A stretch of DNA of 64,000 nt from Labilithrix luteola (GTDB lineage: Bacteria > Myxococcota_A > Polyangia > Polyangiales > Polyangiaceae), in NCBI RefSeq assembly GCF_001263205.1, contig NZ_CP012333.1, positions 3,286,001-3,350,000 of the forward strand, written 5' to 3'. Made by a program: the position numbers and the translations under genes. Below are positions 8,682 through 18,224 of the stretch, one piece after another. The notes beneath the pieces were generated by a model that was not told the DNA's origin, ran no database searches, and saw nothing but the letters and a program-made list of their open reading frames with translations. The stretch's first letter is position 1. Each line of letters opens with the position of its first letter.

Positions 8682-9947
8682 GTGAAAAGCGAGATCGCGA
8701 CGGATGACGTTGCACGAACGCTCGGTGTAGGAGCACATGGCGCGCGCAGCCGATGGCTGCGAAGGTCGAAGTGGTGGCTGATCGCGGGTGGCGTCGTCGT
8801 CATGGGCGTCGTGGCGGTTCGGTTCGTCGCGGCCCGCGCCGGGCGACGTGATGTTCCGCGCTACCTGACCGCCCACGCAACGCGAGGCGATCTCCGCGTG
8901 ACCGTCTCGGCGACGGGAACGCTCGCTGCGCTGGGTGCCGTCGAGGTGGGCTCCGAAGTGTCGGGGCGCGTTCAGAACGTCTACGTCGACTACAACCAAA
9001 AGGTCACGAAGGGTCAGGTCCTCGCCGAGATCGACCCGGTGCAGCTCAAGGCCGAGGCCACGCAAGCAGGCGCTCAGCTCGCCGCGAATCAGGCCGCGAT
9101 CCAGACGGCGATGGCCACGCTCACCGAGACCACGCAGTCTCTGAAGCGTGCTGAAGCACAAGCCACCGACGGGCTCGTTGCCGCCAAAGACGTGGAGGCC
9201 GCGAGGGCGGCATTCTCACGCGCCGAAGCCTCCGTTGCGAGCGCGAAGGCGCAGGCGTCACTCGCGTCGGCGACGGTGAGCTCCTCGGCCTGGAAGCTCA
9301 CGAAGGCGAAGATCGTCTCGCCGATCGACGGCGTCGTGCTCTCACGATCCGTCGAGCCAGGGCAGACCGTCGCCGCCACATTCCAGACGCCCATCTTGTT
9401 CAAGCTCTCCACCGACCTCGGTGCGCTCGAGCTGAACGTGCAGATCGACGAGTCCGACGTGGGGCGCGTGCGCGAGGGTCTCGAGGCCGATTTCCGCGTC
9501 GACGCTTACCCGGATCGCGTCTTCAAGTCCCGCGTTCGCGCCGTGCGCAACGAGGCCAAGACGTCGTCGAACGTCGTCTACTACGAGGCCATTCTCACGG
9601 TGGACAACGCCGACCACCTCCTGCGCCCGGGCATGACGGCAACGGCCACGATCACGAGCGAGCTGCATTCGAACGTGCTGCTCGTTCCAAACGTGGCGCT
9701 GCGCTTCGAACCGCCGACGAAGTCGGGACCGCCGGGTCCTCCCGGAGCCGGAGCCGCCGCCGCGCCCGCGAGCGCTCCCCTGGCGAAGGGCAAGAAGCGC
9801 CTCTACACGCTCGGCCCCGACGGTAGGACGCTGGCACCGCTCGAGGTCACGCCGGGCGCGACGGACGGCACGAACACCGAGCTCACCGAAGCACCGATCA
9901 AAGAGGGCACGACGGTCGTCACCGACGTCGAAGAGGTGGTGCCGTGA
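8682..9947 (+). CDS. MacA-like periplasmic adaptor of an ABC efflux system
   Basis: 421-residue membrane-fusion protein that would link the inner-membrane MacB-like transporter to the TolC-like channel encoded downstream. A cytoplasmic N-terminal ~30 residues precede one membrane anchor (WWLIAGGVVVMGVVAVRFVAA, split by charged flanks). Next come a lipoyl half (LRVTVSATGTLAALGAVEVGS), an Ala-rich alpha-hairpin at ~120-210 and the second lipoyl half (KIVSPIDGVVLSRSVEPGQ). A beta-barrel and membrane-proximal domain end the protein, with a Pro/Gly/Ala linker near 350. Start GTG 8682 is the first codon of the frame giving a complete anchor. First gene of a five-gene run with overlapping or near-abutting ends. 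Substrate unknown. Confidence 0.88.
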   Translation: MKSEIATDDVARTLGVGAHGARSRWLRRSKWWLIAGGVVVMGVVAVRFVAARAGRRDVPRYLTAHATRGDLRVTVSATGTLAALGAVEVGSEVSGRVQNVYVDYNQKVTKGQVLAEIDPVQLKAEATQAGAQLAANQAAIQTAMATLTETTQSLKRAEAQATDGLVAAKDVEAARAAFSRAEASVASAKAQASLASATVSSSAWKLTKAKIVSPIDGVVLSRSVEPGQTVAATFQTPILFKLSTDLGALELNVQIDESDVGRVREGLEADFRVDAYPDRVFKSRVRAVRNEAKTSSNVVYYEAILTVDNADHLLRPGMTATATITSELHSNVLLVPNVALRFEPPTKSGPPGPPGAGAAAAPASAPLAKGKKRLYTLGPDGRTLAPLEVTPGATDGTNTELTEAPIKEGTTVVTDVEEVVP

Positions 9948-10652
9948 CGACGGCGCTCGCACCCGTCGTCGCTCTCCGGGGCGTCGAACGCGTCTACGGC
10001 AAAGGCGACGCAACGGTGCATGCACTCCGCGGCGTCGACTTCGACATCCACGACGGCGAGTTCGTCGCCGTGATGGGCACGAGCGGCTCGGGCAAGAGCA
10101 CGTGCATGAACATCCTCGGCTGTCTCGACGTACCGACGGGCGGGAACTACTTCTTTCGCGGCGTCGACGTGGGCTCGCTCGACGACGATCAGCTCGCGCT
10201 GCTTCGCCGCCACTATCTCGGCTTCGTCTTCCAAGGCTTCAACCTCCTCAAGCGAACGTCGGCCCTGCAAAACGTGGAGCTCCCGCTCGTCTACCGCCGC
10301 GTACCTCGCAAAGAGCGCCGTGAGCGTGCGCGCGAGGCCCTTCGCATCGTGGGGCTCGCCGATCGCGAAGACCACACCCCCGCCGAGCTCTCCGGCGGTC
10401 AGCAGCAGCGCGTCGCCATCGCACGCGCCATCGTCTCCGATCCGCTTCTCCTCCTGGCCGACGAGCCCACGGGAAACCTCGACGAGGCGCGCAAGCAGGA
10501 CATCATCGGCTTGCTCCAGCAGCTCAATCGCGAGCGCGGCATCACCATCGTCATGGTCACGCACGAGTCGGACATGGCGGCGCACGCGAGCCGCATCCTC
10601 GAGTTCCGCGACGGCCGCATGGTGCGCGACTCCACGAGCCCTGGTGGGATCC

Positions 10653-10663
<11 letters not shown>
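9944..10663 (+). CDS. MacB/LolD-type ABC transporter ATP-binding protein
   Basis: 239 residues with all ABC motifs: Walker A GTSGSGKST, Q-loop VFQGFN, signature LSGGQQQRVAIARAI, Walker B LLLADEPTGNLD and switch His in MVTHE. It powers the permease encoded next, working by mechanotransmission rather than direct transport if it follows MacB. In E. coli, MacB is one polypeptide with the permease; here ATPase and permease are separate, as is common outside enterobacteria. GTG start at 9944 overlaps the adaptor stop (GTGA), indicating translational coupling. The C-terminus overlaps the permease start by 11 bp. Confidence 0.93.
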
Positions 10664-11850
<1,187 letters not shown>

Positions 11851-11858
<8 letters not shown>

Positions 11859-13401
11859 CCTACCTTCCCGTTTCGCGACGGCATGCGTGGCCGCCGTTCT
11901 CGCACTCTTCGCGGCGCGCAATGCACGAGCCGAGGTCTTGAGCCCGGGCGGCGCCATCGAAGAGGCCATGGGCAAGAACCCGAGCTTGCGCGCCGCCGTC
12001 GAAGACGTGGCCGCCGCCCGTGCACTCGCCGACAGCGAATCGGCTCGCTACGACCCCACGCTCACGCTGAAGCTCGGCGCCACGCGCACGAAGAATCCCT
12101 CGCTCGCGACCTCGGGCGGTGTCCTCGTGGGATCGAACCAGATTTACGAAGCCGAGGCCACGCTGAGCAAGACGCTCGAGCTCGGCACCCAACTCTCGGC
12201 GACGGTGGGCACCTCGGCATCGCGCTCTGCGTCACCGATCTTCCTTGGGTCCGCGCAAACGGGCACGCAGCCCCTCGTGTTGACGCTCGGCCCCGGATAC
12301 CTCTTCTCGGCGAAGCTCGGTGTCACGCAGCCGCTTCTGCGCGGCGCAGGCAAGGACGTGACGCTCGCTCCCTATCGGCAGGCGGTCGCCCAGCAGAGTG
12401 CGTCGCAGCTCGAACGGGATCGCAAGGCCAGCGCACTCGCGCGTGACGTGCTCGTTGCGTACTGGGAGCTCTGGTACGCGACGAAGGCCGTCGAAGTCGA
12501 CCGGCTCGCTCGCGACACGGCGAAGGCCGCGCGCGACGACGCGATGGCACGCATGCGTACGGGTTCGCTCGCACGAGCCGACGTGCTCACGTTCGATACG
12601 CAGCTCGCGACGAAAGAAGAGACGCTTGCGCAGACCGAGCTCGATCGGAACACGCGCGTCAGCGATCTCGGTCGCCTCCTCGGACGTGAGGCCGGCGCGA
12701 ATCTCGAGGTCTCCGAGGCAGAGCCGCCGAGCACGAACGAAGTGCCCGCCGAGATCACCAACCGCGCGATCGCGAATTCGCCCGAAATTGCGGTAAAGCA
12801 GGCCTCCGTTGCGGTGGCCGAAGTCCAGGAGCGTAGCGCCGCCGACGCGTATCGCCCGAGGCTCGACCTCGACGCCTACGTTCAATCGCAGGGCCTCGGC
12901 AACGACGATGTCGGCGCAGGCTTCTCGCAGTTCACCGGGTTCGGCGTCATCAGCGCGCACGTCGGCCTGACCTTGGAGCTCCCCCTCACTGATACCCGCA
13001 GGCGCAACGAGGCCAATCGCGCGCATGCCGCGACCGAGAGTGCGCGAAACGACCTCGATGCCGCGCGCCAGTCGGTCTCGAGCGACGTCGCGGTCTCCGC
13101 GCAGAAGCGCGACGTTGCTCGCCGGCGCATCGACCTCGCCACGCAGAGCGCCACGTTCGCCGAGGACCAGCTCGCCGCGCAGAAGGCTCTCTTCACGAGC
13201 GGAAGCTCGACCGCCCTCCAGGTCATCCAGGCGCAAGACGCCGTTCAGTCGGCGAGCAAGCGCCTCGCGCGGGCCCGGGCCGACCTCGTGCAGGCGCACC
13301 TGGCCCTCTCGCATCTCGTCGGCGGGCTCCTCAGTACCGTCCACGCCTCGGCTCCGAACACGCGCCCCAACGCGTCCATCGCGGCGCTCGGCAAGTTCTG
13401 A
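11851..13401 (+). CDS. TolC-family outer-membrane efflux protein
   Basis: 516 residues starting at ATG 11851, which overlaps the permease stop by 8 bp. A signal peptide ends at about ARA (residue 25). The rest has the pseudo-repeated OEP structure: two Ala/Arg/Asp-rich periplasmic helical hairpin halves (LVAYWELWYATKAVEVDR and later FTSGSSTALQVIQAQDAV), each joined to outer-membrane strands. It would form the trimeric exit duct for the adaptor/ABC transporter just upstream. Position in the same operon supports that pairing. Confidence 0.9.
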
Positions 13402-13430
13402 GTTGCTAAGGTTCACGAGCGGAGAATGAG

Positions 13431-14123
13431 ATGACGCCTTCGGCCACCGTCCTACTCGTCGAAGACGATGAGCGCCTTGCCACCTTCACCGCGCAGTACC
13501 TGAGCGAGCGTGGCTTGTTGGTCGTGCACGCGGCGGACGGCGACCTGGCGCTTCGCGAATTCCAGAAGCGTACGTTCGACGTGGTGGTGCTCGACGTGAT
13601 GCTTCCGAATCGCGACGGGCTGACGGTCTGCAAGACCATCCGACAGACATCCGACGTACCGATCCTCCTCGTGACCGCACGTGGCGAGGAGACGGATCGC
13701 GTGCTCGGCCTCGAGCTCGGCGCCGACGACTACGTGGTCAAGCCCTTCTCCCCCCGTGAGCTCCTGGCGCGCGTGACGGCGTTCGTTCGGCGTCATCGAG
13801 GCGAGCTTCTGCCGAAGACGAGCGAGCTGCGCGTCGGCCGTCTCGTCGCTGCGCGCTCCACCATGACGGCATCACTCGATGGCGAGGCTCTCACGCTTTC
13901 ACCCACCGAGTTCCAGCTTCTCTTGCGGTTCATGGAGCGACCCGGTCGTGTGCTCTCGCGCGATCAGCTGCTCGAGCTCGTGAAAGGCAGCGCGGACGAA
14001 GCGTTCGATCGGGCGATCGACGTCCAAGTGTCGCGCCTCCGGCAGAAGCTCGGCGACGACGGCGCGGGACTCATCAAGACCATCCGCGGTGTGGGTTACA
14101 TGCTGGTGGCGGATCCGAAATGA
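13431..14123 (+). CDS. OmpR/PhoB-family response regulator
   Basis: 230 residues. The receiver domain (1-~118) has the acidic pair E11/D12-D13, phosphoacceptor D55 in VVVLDVMLPNRDG, the T in LVTARG and K in DDYVVKPFSPREL. A winged-helix DNA-binding domain (~130-228) ends in VSRLRQKLG and TIRGVGYML. It starts 29 bp after the outer-membrane factor gene and overlaps the histidine kinase gene by ATGA. It most likely controls the efflux operon it belongs to in response to envelope stress or the transported compound, as CpxR/RstA-type regulators do; this is inference from position. Confidence 0.94.
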   Translation: MTPSATVLLVEDDERLATFTAQYLSERGLLVVHAADGDLALREFQKRTFDVVVLDVMLPNRDGLTVCKTIRQTSDVPILLVTARGEETDRVLGLELGADDYVVKPFSPRELLARVTAFVRRHRGELLPKTSELRVGRLVAARSTMTASLDGEALTLSPTEFQLLLRFMERPGRVLSRDQLLELVKGSADEAFDRAIDVQVSRLRQKLGDDGAGLIKTIRGVGYMLVADPK

Positions 14124-15442
14124 CGTTGCCCTCGTTCCTTCGTCCGCGCCTCCTCGCGCGCGTGATCCTGAACGGCGTGCTCCTTCTGGTCGTCAGCGCC
14201 GTCGGCTTCATCTTCATCGCCTCCGTGCTCCTCGGCGACGACGCGCGGCGAGCCGAGCGGGCCATGGCGAAGTGGTACGCCAGCGAGGCGTGTGAGGCTT
14301 ATGCGCGCGCCGGTGCCGAAGGCGGCATCGCGAAGTTCCCCATCGTCTTCGGGCTCTACACGAAGGACGGCGAGGAGCTGGCAACGTCCACCTCGCAGCC
14401 GCTCGTGCAGCCTTCGATCTCGGAGCTTCGAACGGCACGCCAGAGCGGGCCGACGCCGATCGAGTCGAGCAAGCAGATCGTTGTCGCGTGCCCCGACGAT
14501 TCGCAACGCTACGCCATCGTCGGCGGACCTCGTCATCCGCCTCCCATCCTGCGCCTGGCGATCGCCGTCATGGCGGTCGTGTTGCTCGTGGCGGTGGCCT
14601 CGATTCCGCTGGCGCGCTCGCTCGTCAAACCGCTCCGCGAGCTCGTGGGAACGGCCACCCGCTTCGGCGAAGGTGATCTCGCGGCGCGCGCCTCCGTACG
14701 GCGGTCCGACGAGATCGGAGACCTCGCCACCGCCTTCAACCTGATGGCGGCCAAGCTCGAGGAGCGTCTGCTCGCCGAGAAGGAGATGCTGGCCAACGTC
14801 TCGCACGAGCTGCGAACGCCGCTCGCCCGCGCGCGCGTCGTGCTCGAGACCGCCAAGGAAGATCCGGCGCGCTCCGCTTCGCTGCTTCGCGAGATCTCGC
14901 ACGATCTCTCCGATCTCGAACGCCTCACCGACGACGTTCTCGCCACGATCCGCCTCGATTTCGAGGGAGCGGCATCGCGAGGTCTTCGCCTCCGTCCCGA
15001 AGATGTCGACCTCCCCGACGTGGTCCGTCACTCCATCGCACGCATCGTCGAGGCCCATCCCGATCGCGACGTGGAGCTCGACGCGCCCGAGGCGGTGCCT
15101 TCGCTACGCGGCGATCCGGCCCTGCTACTCCGCCTCTTCGACAATCTGCTCGACAACGCGCGCAAGTACTCCTCGGGAACCGTCTCCGTCCACGTTCGCG
15201 AGGAGCGACGCGAGCTCGTGGTGGAGATTCGCGACCGAGGGATCGGCATCGAGCAATCCGACCTCGAGCGCATCTTCGAGCCTTTTTTCCGGACCGATCG
15301 CAGCCGTCAGCGTGCCACGGGCGGTACGGGCCTCGGGCTCGCGCTGTGCCGCCGCATCGTCGACGTGCATCGAGGTACGATCGCCGCCTCGAGCAGCGGC
15401 GGCGAGGGCACGACGGTCATCGTGCGCTTGCCGCTCGCCTGA
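14120..15442 (+). CDS. Sensor histidine kinase
   Basis: 440-residue inner-membrane kinase partnered with the preceding regulator (ATGA overlap at 14120). The N-terminal helix (VILNGVLLLVVSAVGFIFIA) is followed by a ~95-residue periplasmic sensor region without a recognised domain, then a second helix (LAIAVMAVVLLVAVASIPLA) and a HAMP linker. The HisKA box NVSHELRTPLARARV has phosphoacceptor H229. The HATPase domain shows N (DNLLDNARKY), G1 (RDRGIGIE), F (FEPFFRTD) and G2 (TGLGLALC) boxes. All catalytic motifs look intact. The gene ends in a hexamer microsatellite shared with the convergent proB. Confidence 0.93.
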   Translation: MTLPSFLRPRLLARVILNGVLLLVVSAVGFIFIASVLLGDDARRAERAMAKWYASEACEAYARAGAEGGIAKFPIVFGLYTKDGEELATSTSQPLVQPSISELRTARQSGPTPIESSKQIVVACPDDSQRYAIVGGPRHPPPILRLAIAVMAVVLLVAVASIPLARSLVKPLRELVGTATRFGEGDLAARASVRRSDEIGDLATAFNLMAAKLEERLLAEKEMLANVSHELRTPLARARVVLETAKEDPARSASLLREISHDLSDLERLTDDVLATIRLDFEGAASRGLRLRPEDVDLPDVVRHSIARIVEAHPDRDVELDAPEAVPSLRGDPALLLRLFDNLLDNARKYSSGTVSVHVREERRELVVEIRDRGIGIEQSDLERIFEPFFRTDRSRQRATGGTGLGLALCRRIVDVHRGTIAASSSGGEGTTVIVRLPLA

Positions 15443-15465
15443 CGCTCACGCTCACGCTCACGCTC
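15442..15465. repeat. ACGCTC hexamer microsatellite
   Basis: Four perfect tandem ACGCTC units fill the 21-bp gap between the convergent histidine kinase and proB genes and include parts of both stop codons. Expansion or contraction would not alter either protein. Confidence 0.85.
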
Positions 15466-16546
15466 ACCAGACGACGAGCTCGTCGCGGTGGACGAGCACG
15501 GCGTTCTCTTCGTTCTCGTCCTTCTTGCCCGCCCGCACCACGGCCTCGGTCGAGGCGCACCGGGCGAGGCCACGTCCGAGCTCGTTGCCATCGGGGGCGA
15601 GCAGCCGAACCGAGTCGCCGGTCCGAAACTCCCCACGAACACCGAGCACACCGACGCCGAGCACGCTTCGGCCTTTGCTGCGCACGGCTTCCGCGGCGCC
15701 GGCGTCGAGCCAGAGATCGCCGCGGGGGCGAAGCGTGAAGGCAATCCAGTGCTTCTTGGCAGGCAGGCGGCGCGCGCCGGCCACGAACACCGTGCCCTCG
15801 TCTTCGCCGCCGAAGATGCGGAGGAGAACGTCTTCACGGCGCGCGTCGGCGATGACCACGTGCGCACCGGCCAGCGTTGCGCGGCGCGCCGCTTCGATCT
15901 TGCTCGCCATGCCGCCCGTGCCGACGTCGCTCTTCTTCGCGCGAACCAGCGGCAAGGCTTCGGCGGCCACGTCGTGGATGACGCCGACACGCTTGCCCTG
16001 GCCGTCGAGCAGACCTTCGACGTCGGACAGGAGCACGAGAACGTCGGCGGCGACGAGCGGCGCGACCATGGCCGAGAGCTCGTCGTTGTCGCCGAACTTG
16101 ATCTCCTCGACGGAGACCGAGTCGTTCTCGTTCAAGATGGGCACGCAGCCCGCGTCGAGCAGGGCCGACAGGGCATGACGCGCGTTGTTGGCGCGCGTGC
16201 GGTCGGCAAGGTCGGCGTGCGTGAGGAGCACCTGCGCGACGTTGATCGATACGCGACCGAACGCCTCTTCGTAGGCGCGCATGAGCAGGCTCTGGCCGGC
16301 CGCAGCAGCGGCCTGCAGGCGTGCCATCTCCTTCGGACGCGCACGATAGCCCAGTTTTTTCGTACCGAGCGCGATCGCGCCGCTCGAGACGATGACCACC
16401 TGCTTGCCCTCTTCGCGAAGCGCGCTGACGGCCTCGGCGAGGCGATCGTGAGCGCGGGGATCGCGAGCGAGCGAGCTCGAGCCGATCTTGACTACCACAC
16501 GACGGGCCTTGCGGAGCGCCGCGCGAGGGTCACGTGCTTGGCTCAT
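15464..16546 (-). CDS. proB: Glutamate 5-kinase with PUA domain
   Basis: Phosphorylates glutamate, the first committed and usually proline-inhibited step of proline synthesis. The 360-residue length matches the two-domain enzyme. The amino acid kinase fold (~10-255) shows VVVKIGSSSL, VIVSSGAIALG, the substrate-site NENDSVSVEE and FGDNDELSAMVA, and the nucleotide-site GTGGMASKIEAA. The C-terminal ~75 residues are a PUA domain (LWLDAGAAEAVRSKGRS). ATG 16546 overlaps the stop of the upstream unknown gene (ATGA, 16543-16546), so both are co-translated. No proA is present in the window. Confidence 0.95.
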   Translation of the reverse strand: MSQARDPRAALRKARRVVVKIGSSSLARDPRAHDRLAEAVSALREEGKQVVIVSSGAIALGTKKLGYRARPKEMARLQAAAAAGQSLLMRAYEEAFGRVSINVAQVLLTHADLADRTRANNARHALSALLDAGCVPILNENDSVSVEEIKFGDNDELSAMVAPLVAADVLVLLSDVEGLLDGQGKRVGVIHDVAAEALPLVRAKKSDVGTGGMASKIEAARRATLAGAHVVIADARREDVLLRIFGGEDEGTVFVAGARRLPAKKHWIAFTLRPRGDLWLDAGAAEAVRSKGRSVLGVGVLGVRGEFRTGDSVRLLAPDGNELGRGLARCASTEAVVRAGKKDENEENAVLVHRDELVVW

Positions 16547-17199
16547 GCGCGGACGCTGGAGAGAACTTCGTCGAACGCGGCATCGAGTCGGCGAACGAGC
16601 CAGTCCGGCGCGTTGGCGATCGAGATGATGACGCCGTCGATGATCTGCGTGGTCTGATCACGCTGGTCGTCCGGGGAGAAGGGCTTGTCTTCGCGCGAGG
16701 CGCGCGCCTCGGTGGTGAGCGCGTAGAGCAGCGCTTGGTCGATGGCGCGACGAACACGGCGCGCCTCCTCGACGTCGATGCGGACCGAACGTGCCGTGCG
16801 CGCCGTCTCGAGGTAGCGCGAGAGCAGATGGCCGAGCACGAAGGTGCCGAGCGCCGAGCGAACCGGCGGAATCGCGCCGAGCGGGCCGAAACGACCGAGC
16901 ACGCGCGTGACTGCGAACACCACGCCCTGCGAGAGCATGCCGCGCGGCCCTTCCGTGCCCGCAGGCTCCACCAGAACGGTGCGGGCCTCGGGCGCGAGCG
17001 AGAGACCATGGCGCGAGGCGAGCTCGTGGACGAGCGCTCCGCGAACGCGGCGCACGATGGCATCCGGAACCCACGGAAGCGGGACGATTCCCGAGGCAGC
17101 GCCGAGAATCGTGTACGTGCCCAGCCTTCCGCCACCGAGCGACGGGCGGCTCAGCGCTTCGCTTTGCTTCGGGGAGAGCTCAGTTTCGTCCGAGGACAT
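16543..17199 (-). CDS. Conserved-looking protein of unknown function, coupled to proB
   Basis: 218 residues, not recognised. An N-terminal polar segment is followed by Gly/Val-rich amphipathic stretches (TYTILGAASGIVPLPWVPDA and FAVTRVLGRFGPLGAIPPVR) reminiscent of membrane-associated helices. A charged helical region and IIDGVIISIANAPDWLVRRL end the protein. No signal peptide or clear transmembrane helix. The ATGA overlap with proB argues for co-expression. A DUF697/EcsC-like membrane-binding protein is one possibility, not supported by a diagnostic motif. Confidence 0.72.
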   Translation of the reverse strand: MSSDETELSPKQSEALSRPSLGGGRLGTYTILGAASGIVPLPWVPDAIVRRVRGALVHELASRHGLSLAPEARTVLVEPAGTEGPRGMLSQGVVFAVTRVLGRFGPLGAIPPVRSALGTFVLGHLLSRYLETARTARSVRIDVEEARRVRRAIDQALLYALTTEARASREDKPFSPDDQRDQTTQIIDGVIISIANAPDWLVRRLDAAFDEVLSSVRA

Positions 17200-17246
17200 G
17201 GCGACCGAGGATACCAGAACGAAAGGCCCTCGCTTCGAGCGATCGC

Positions 17247-18137
17247 TCAGGACAGCGCGCGAGACAGTGGGTACAGCTCCACGACCGTCACCTGCGCCTC
17301 CCCACAGAGGCCGAGGAGCTCCGCCGTGCTGTGGCCCTCACCAAGGTCGACGATGACCTGCGCGCCCTGGATTTCCAGGCCGATCCCGGTCGCGGCAAGG
17401 CGTTCGGCAAGCACGTCCAGGGGGCCCTGCATACGCGCGACGAACCGATGCGCTCGGGGCGCGAGATCGGCCGGTGCCCCCTTCGCTTCGAGGCGCGTCT
17501 GCCCGGCCTCGCCGCCGAGCACGAGCGCTTCGTCGGCGCCGAGCGTGAGCGGAGAGGTCAGTGGCAAGCGCGGGGCAAACACGATCCACGGCTTCTCTGT
17601 CATGGCCTCGACGAGCATGCGCCCCCACGTCAGGGCCACGTCTTCGGGAAGGCCACCGGTCGGGTCCTCGAGTACGAGCACCTCGGCGCCCGTGGCCATC
17701 GCGGCTGCGACGACCATCGCCCGACGCGCGTGAGGCGCGAGGCGTTCGAGTTTGTTCGACGCGGACGAGCCGAGCTGCAGGCGTTCGAGCGCCTGCGCGG
17801 CGAGTTTCTTCGCGTGGGCAGCGCCGTGACCGGCGAGCCGCGCGCTCCACGTCGCGTAGTCCATCACGGTCCACTTCGGCGGAAGCGGCGGGTCGAGGAG
17901 AGCCGAGGCCACGACGTTCTCCTGCACAGCCCGAAGTGGCGAGCGACCTCGCACCTCGAGCCGCCCTCGTGCCACCGGGAGAAGGCCACAGCTCGCCAGC
18001 AAGAGGGCTCGCGGTGCCCCGAGGACGAGGACGCGCTCACCGGCCGTCTCGAGCGCGAGGCCGTCGCACGCCGGAAAGCCTCCCTCGTCGATGCGGAGAT
18101 CCTCGGCGACGAGCAACGCGGAAGGCGGCGTAGACAC
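17247..18137 (-). CDS. Degenerate ABC-type ATPase, Walker A lost
   Basis: 296 residues from GTG 18137. The frame opens earlier, at 18212, but that would run into the divergent regulator's leader. The layout follows an ABC nucleotide-binding domain: strand LLVAEDLRIDEGG, then VLVLGAPRALLLASCGLL where Walker A should be (36-52, no GKS/T), ERLAPHARRAMVVAAAM at the signature position, and Walker B-like EVLVLEDPTGGLPED (~152-166). A ~110-residue C-terminal extension ends in VTVVELYPLSRAL. With no P-loop lysine or canonical signature it is unlikely to hydrolyse ATP normally. No permease gene is adjacent. Possibly a regulatory or partner subunit; the normal codon pattern argues against a pseudogene. 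Confidence 0.72.
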   Translation of the reverse strand: MSTPPSALLVAEDLRIDEGGFPACDGLALETAGERVLVLGAPRALLLASCGLLPVARGRLEVRGRSPLRAVQENVVASALLDPPLPPKWTVMDYATWSARLAGHGAAHAKKLAAQALERLQLGSSASNKLERLAPHARRAMVVAAAMATGAEVLVLEDPTGGLPEDVALTWGRMLVEAMTEKPWIVFAPRLPLTSPLTLGADEALVLGGEAGQTRLEAKGAPADLAPRAHRFVARMQGPLDVLAERLAATGIGLEIQGAQVIVDLGEGHSTAELLGLCGEAQVTVVELYPLSRALS

Positions 18138-18200
18138 GCGCCCACGATAGCAGCTCACTGCGGCGACCGGTTTGACGGGGTCCCAAGAAGTGTCACATTC

Positions 18201-18224
18201 CCGGACACTCATGAGTTTGTCCGG
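18201..18224. promoter_or_regulatory. Inverted repeat across the activator start codon
   Basis: CCGGACA at 18201-18207 and TGTCCGG at 18218-18224 form a perfect 7-bp inverted repeat. The 10-base centre contains the palindrome CTCATGAG and the start codon ATG 18211. It could be an operator bound by a dimer (autoregulation) or an mRNA hairpin that hides the start codon. No sigma-54 -24/-12 element is visible in the 73-bp divergent gap. Confidence 0.5.

Noticed and set aside
10320..10652. N-terminal extension of the MacB-like permease frame
   Set aside because: It lies inside the ATPase gene in another phase and reads as low-complexity Ser/Arg sequence; the membrane domain starts at ATG 10653.
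18138..18210. Sigma-54 promoter for the activator gene
   Set aside because: No TGGCAC-N5-TTGC-like element is found in the divergent gap.
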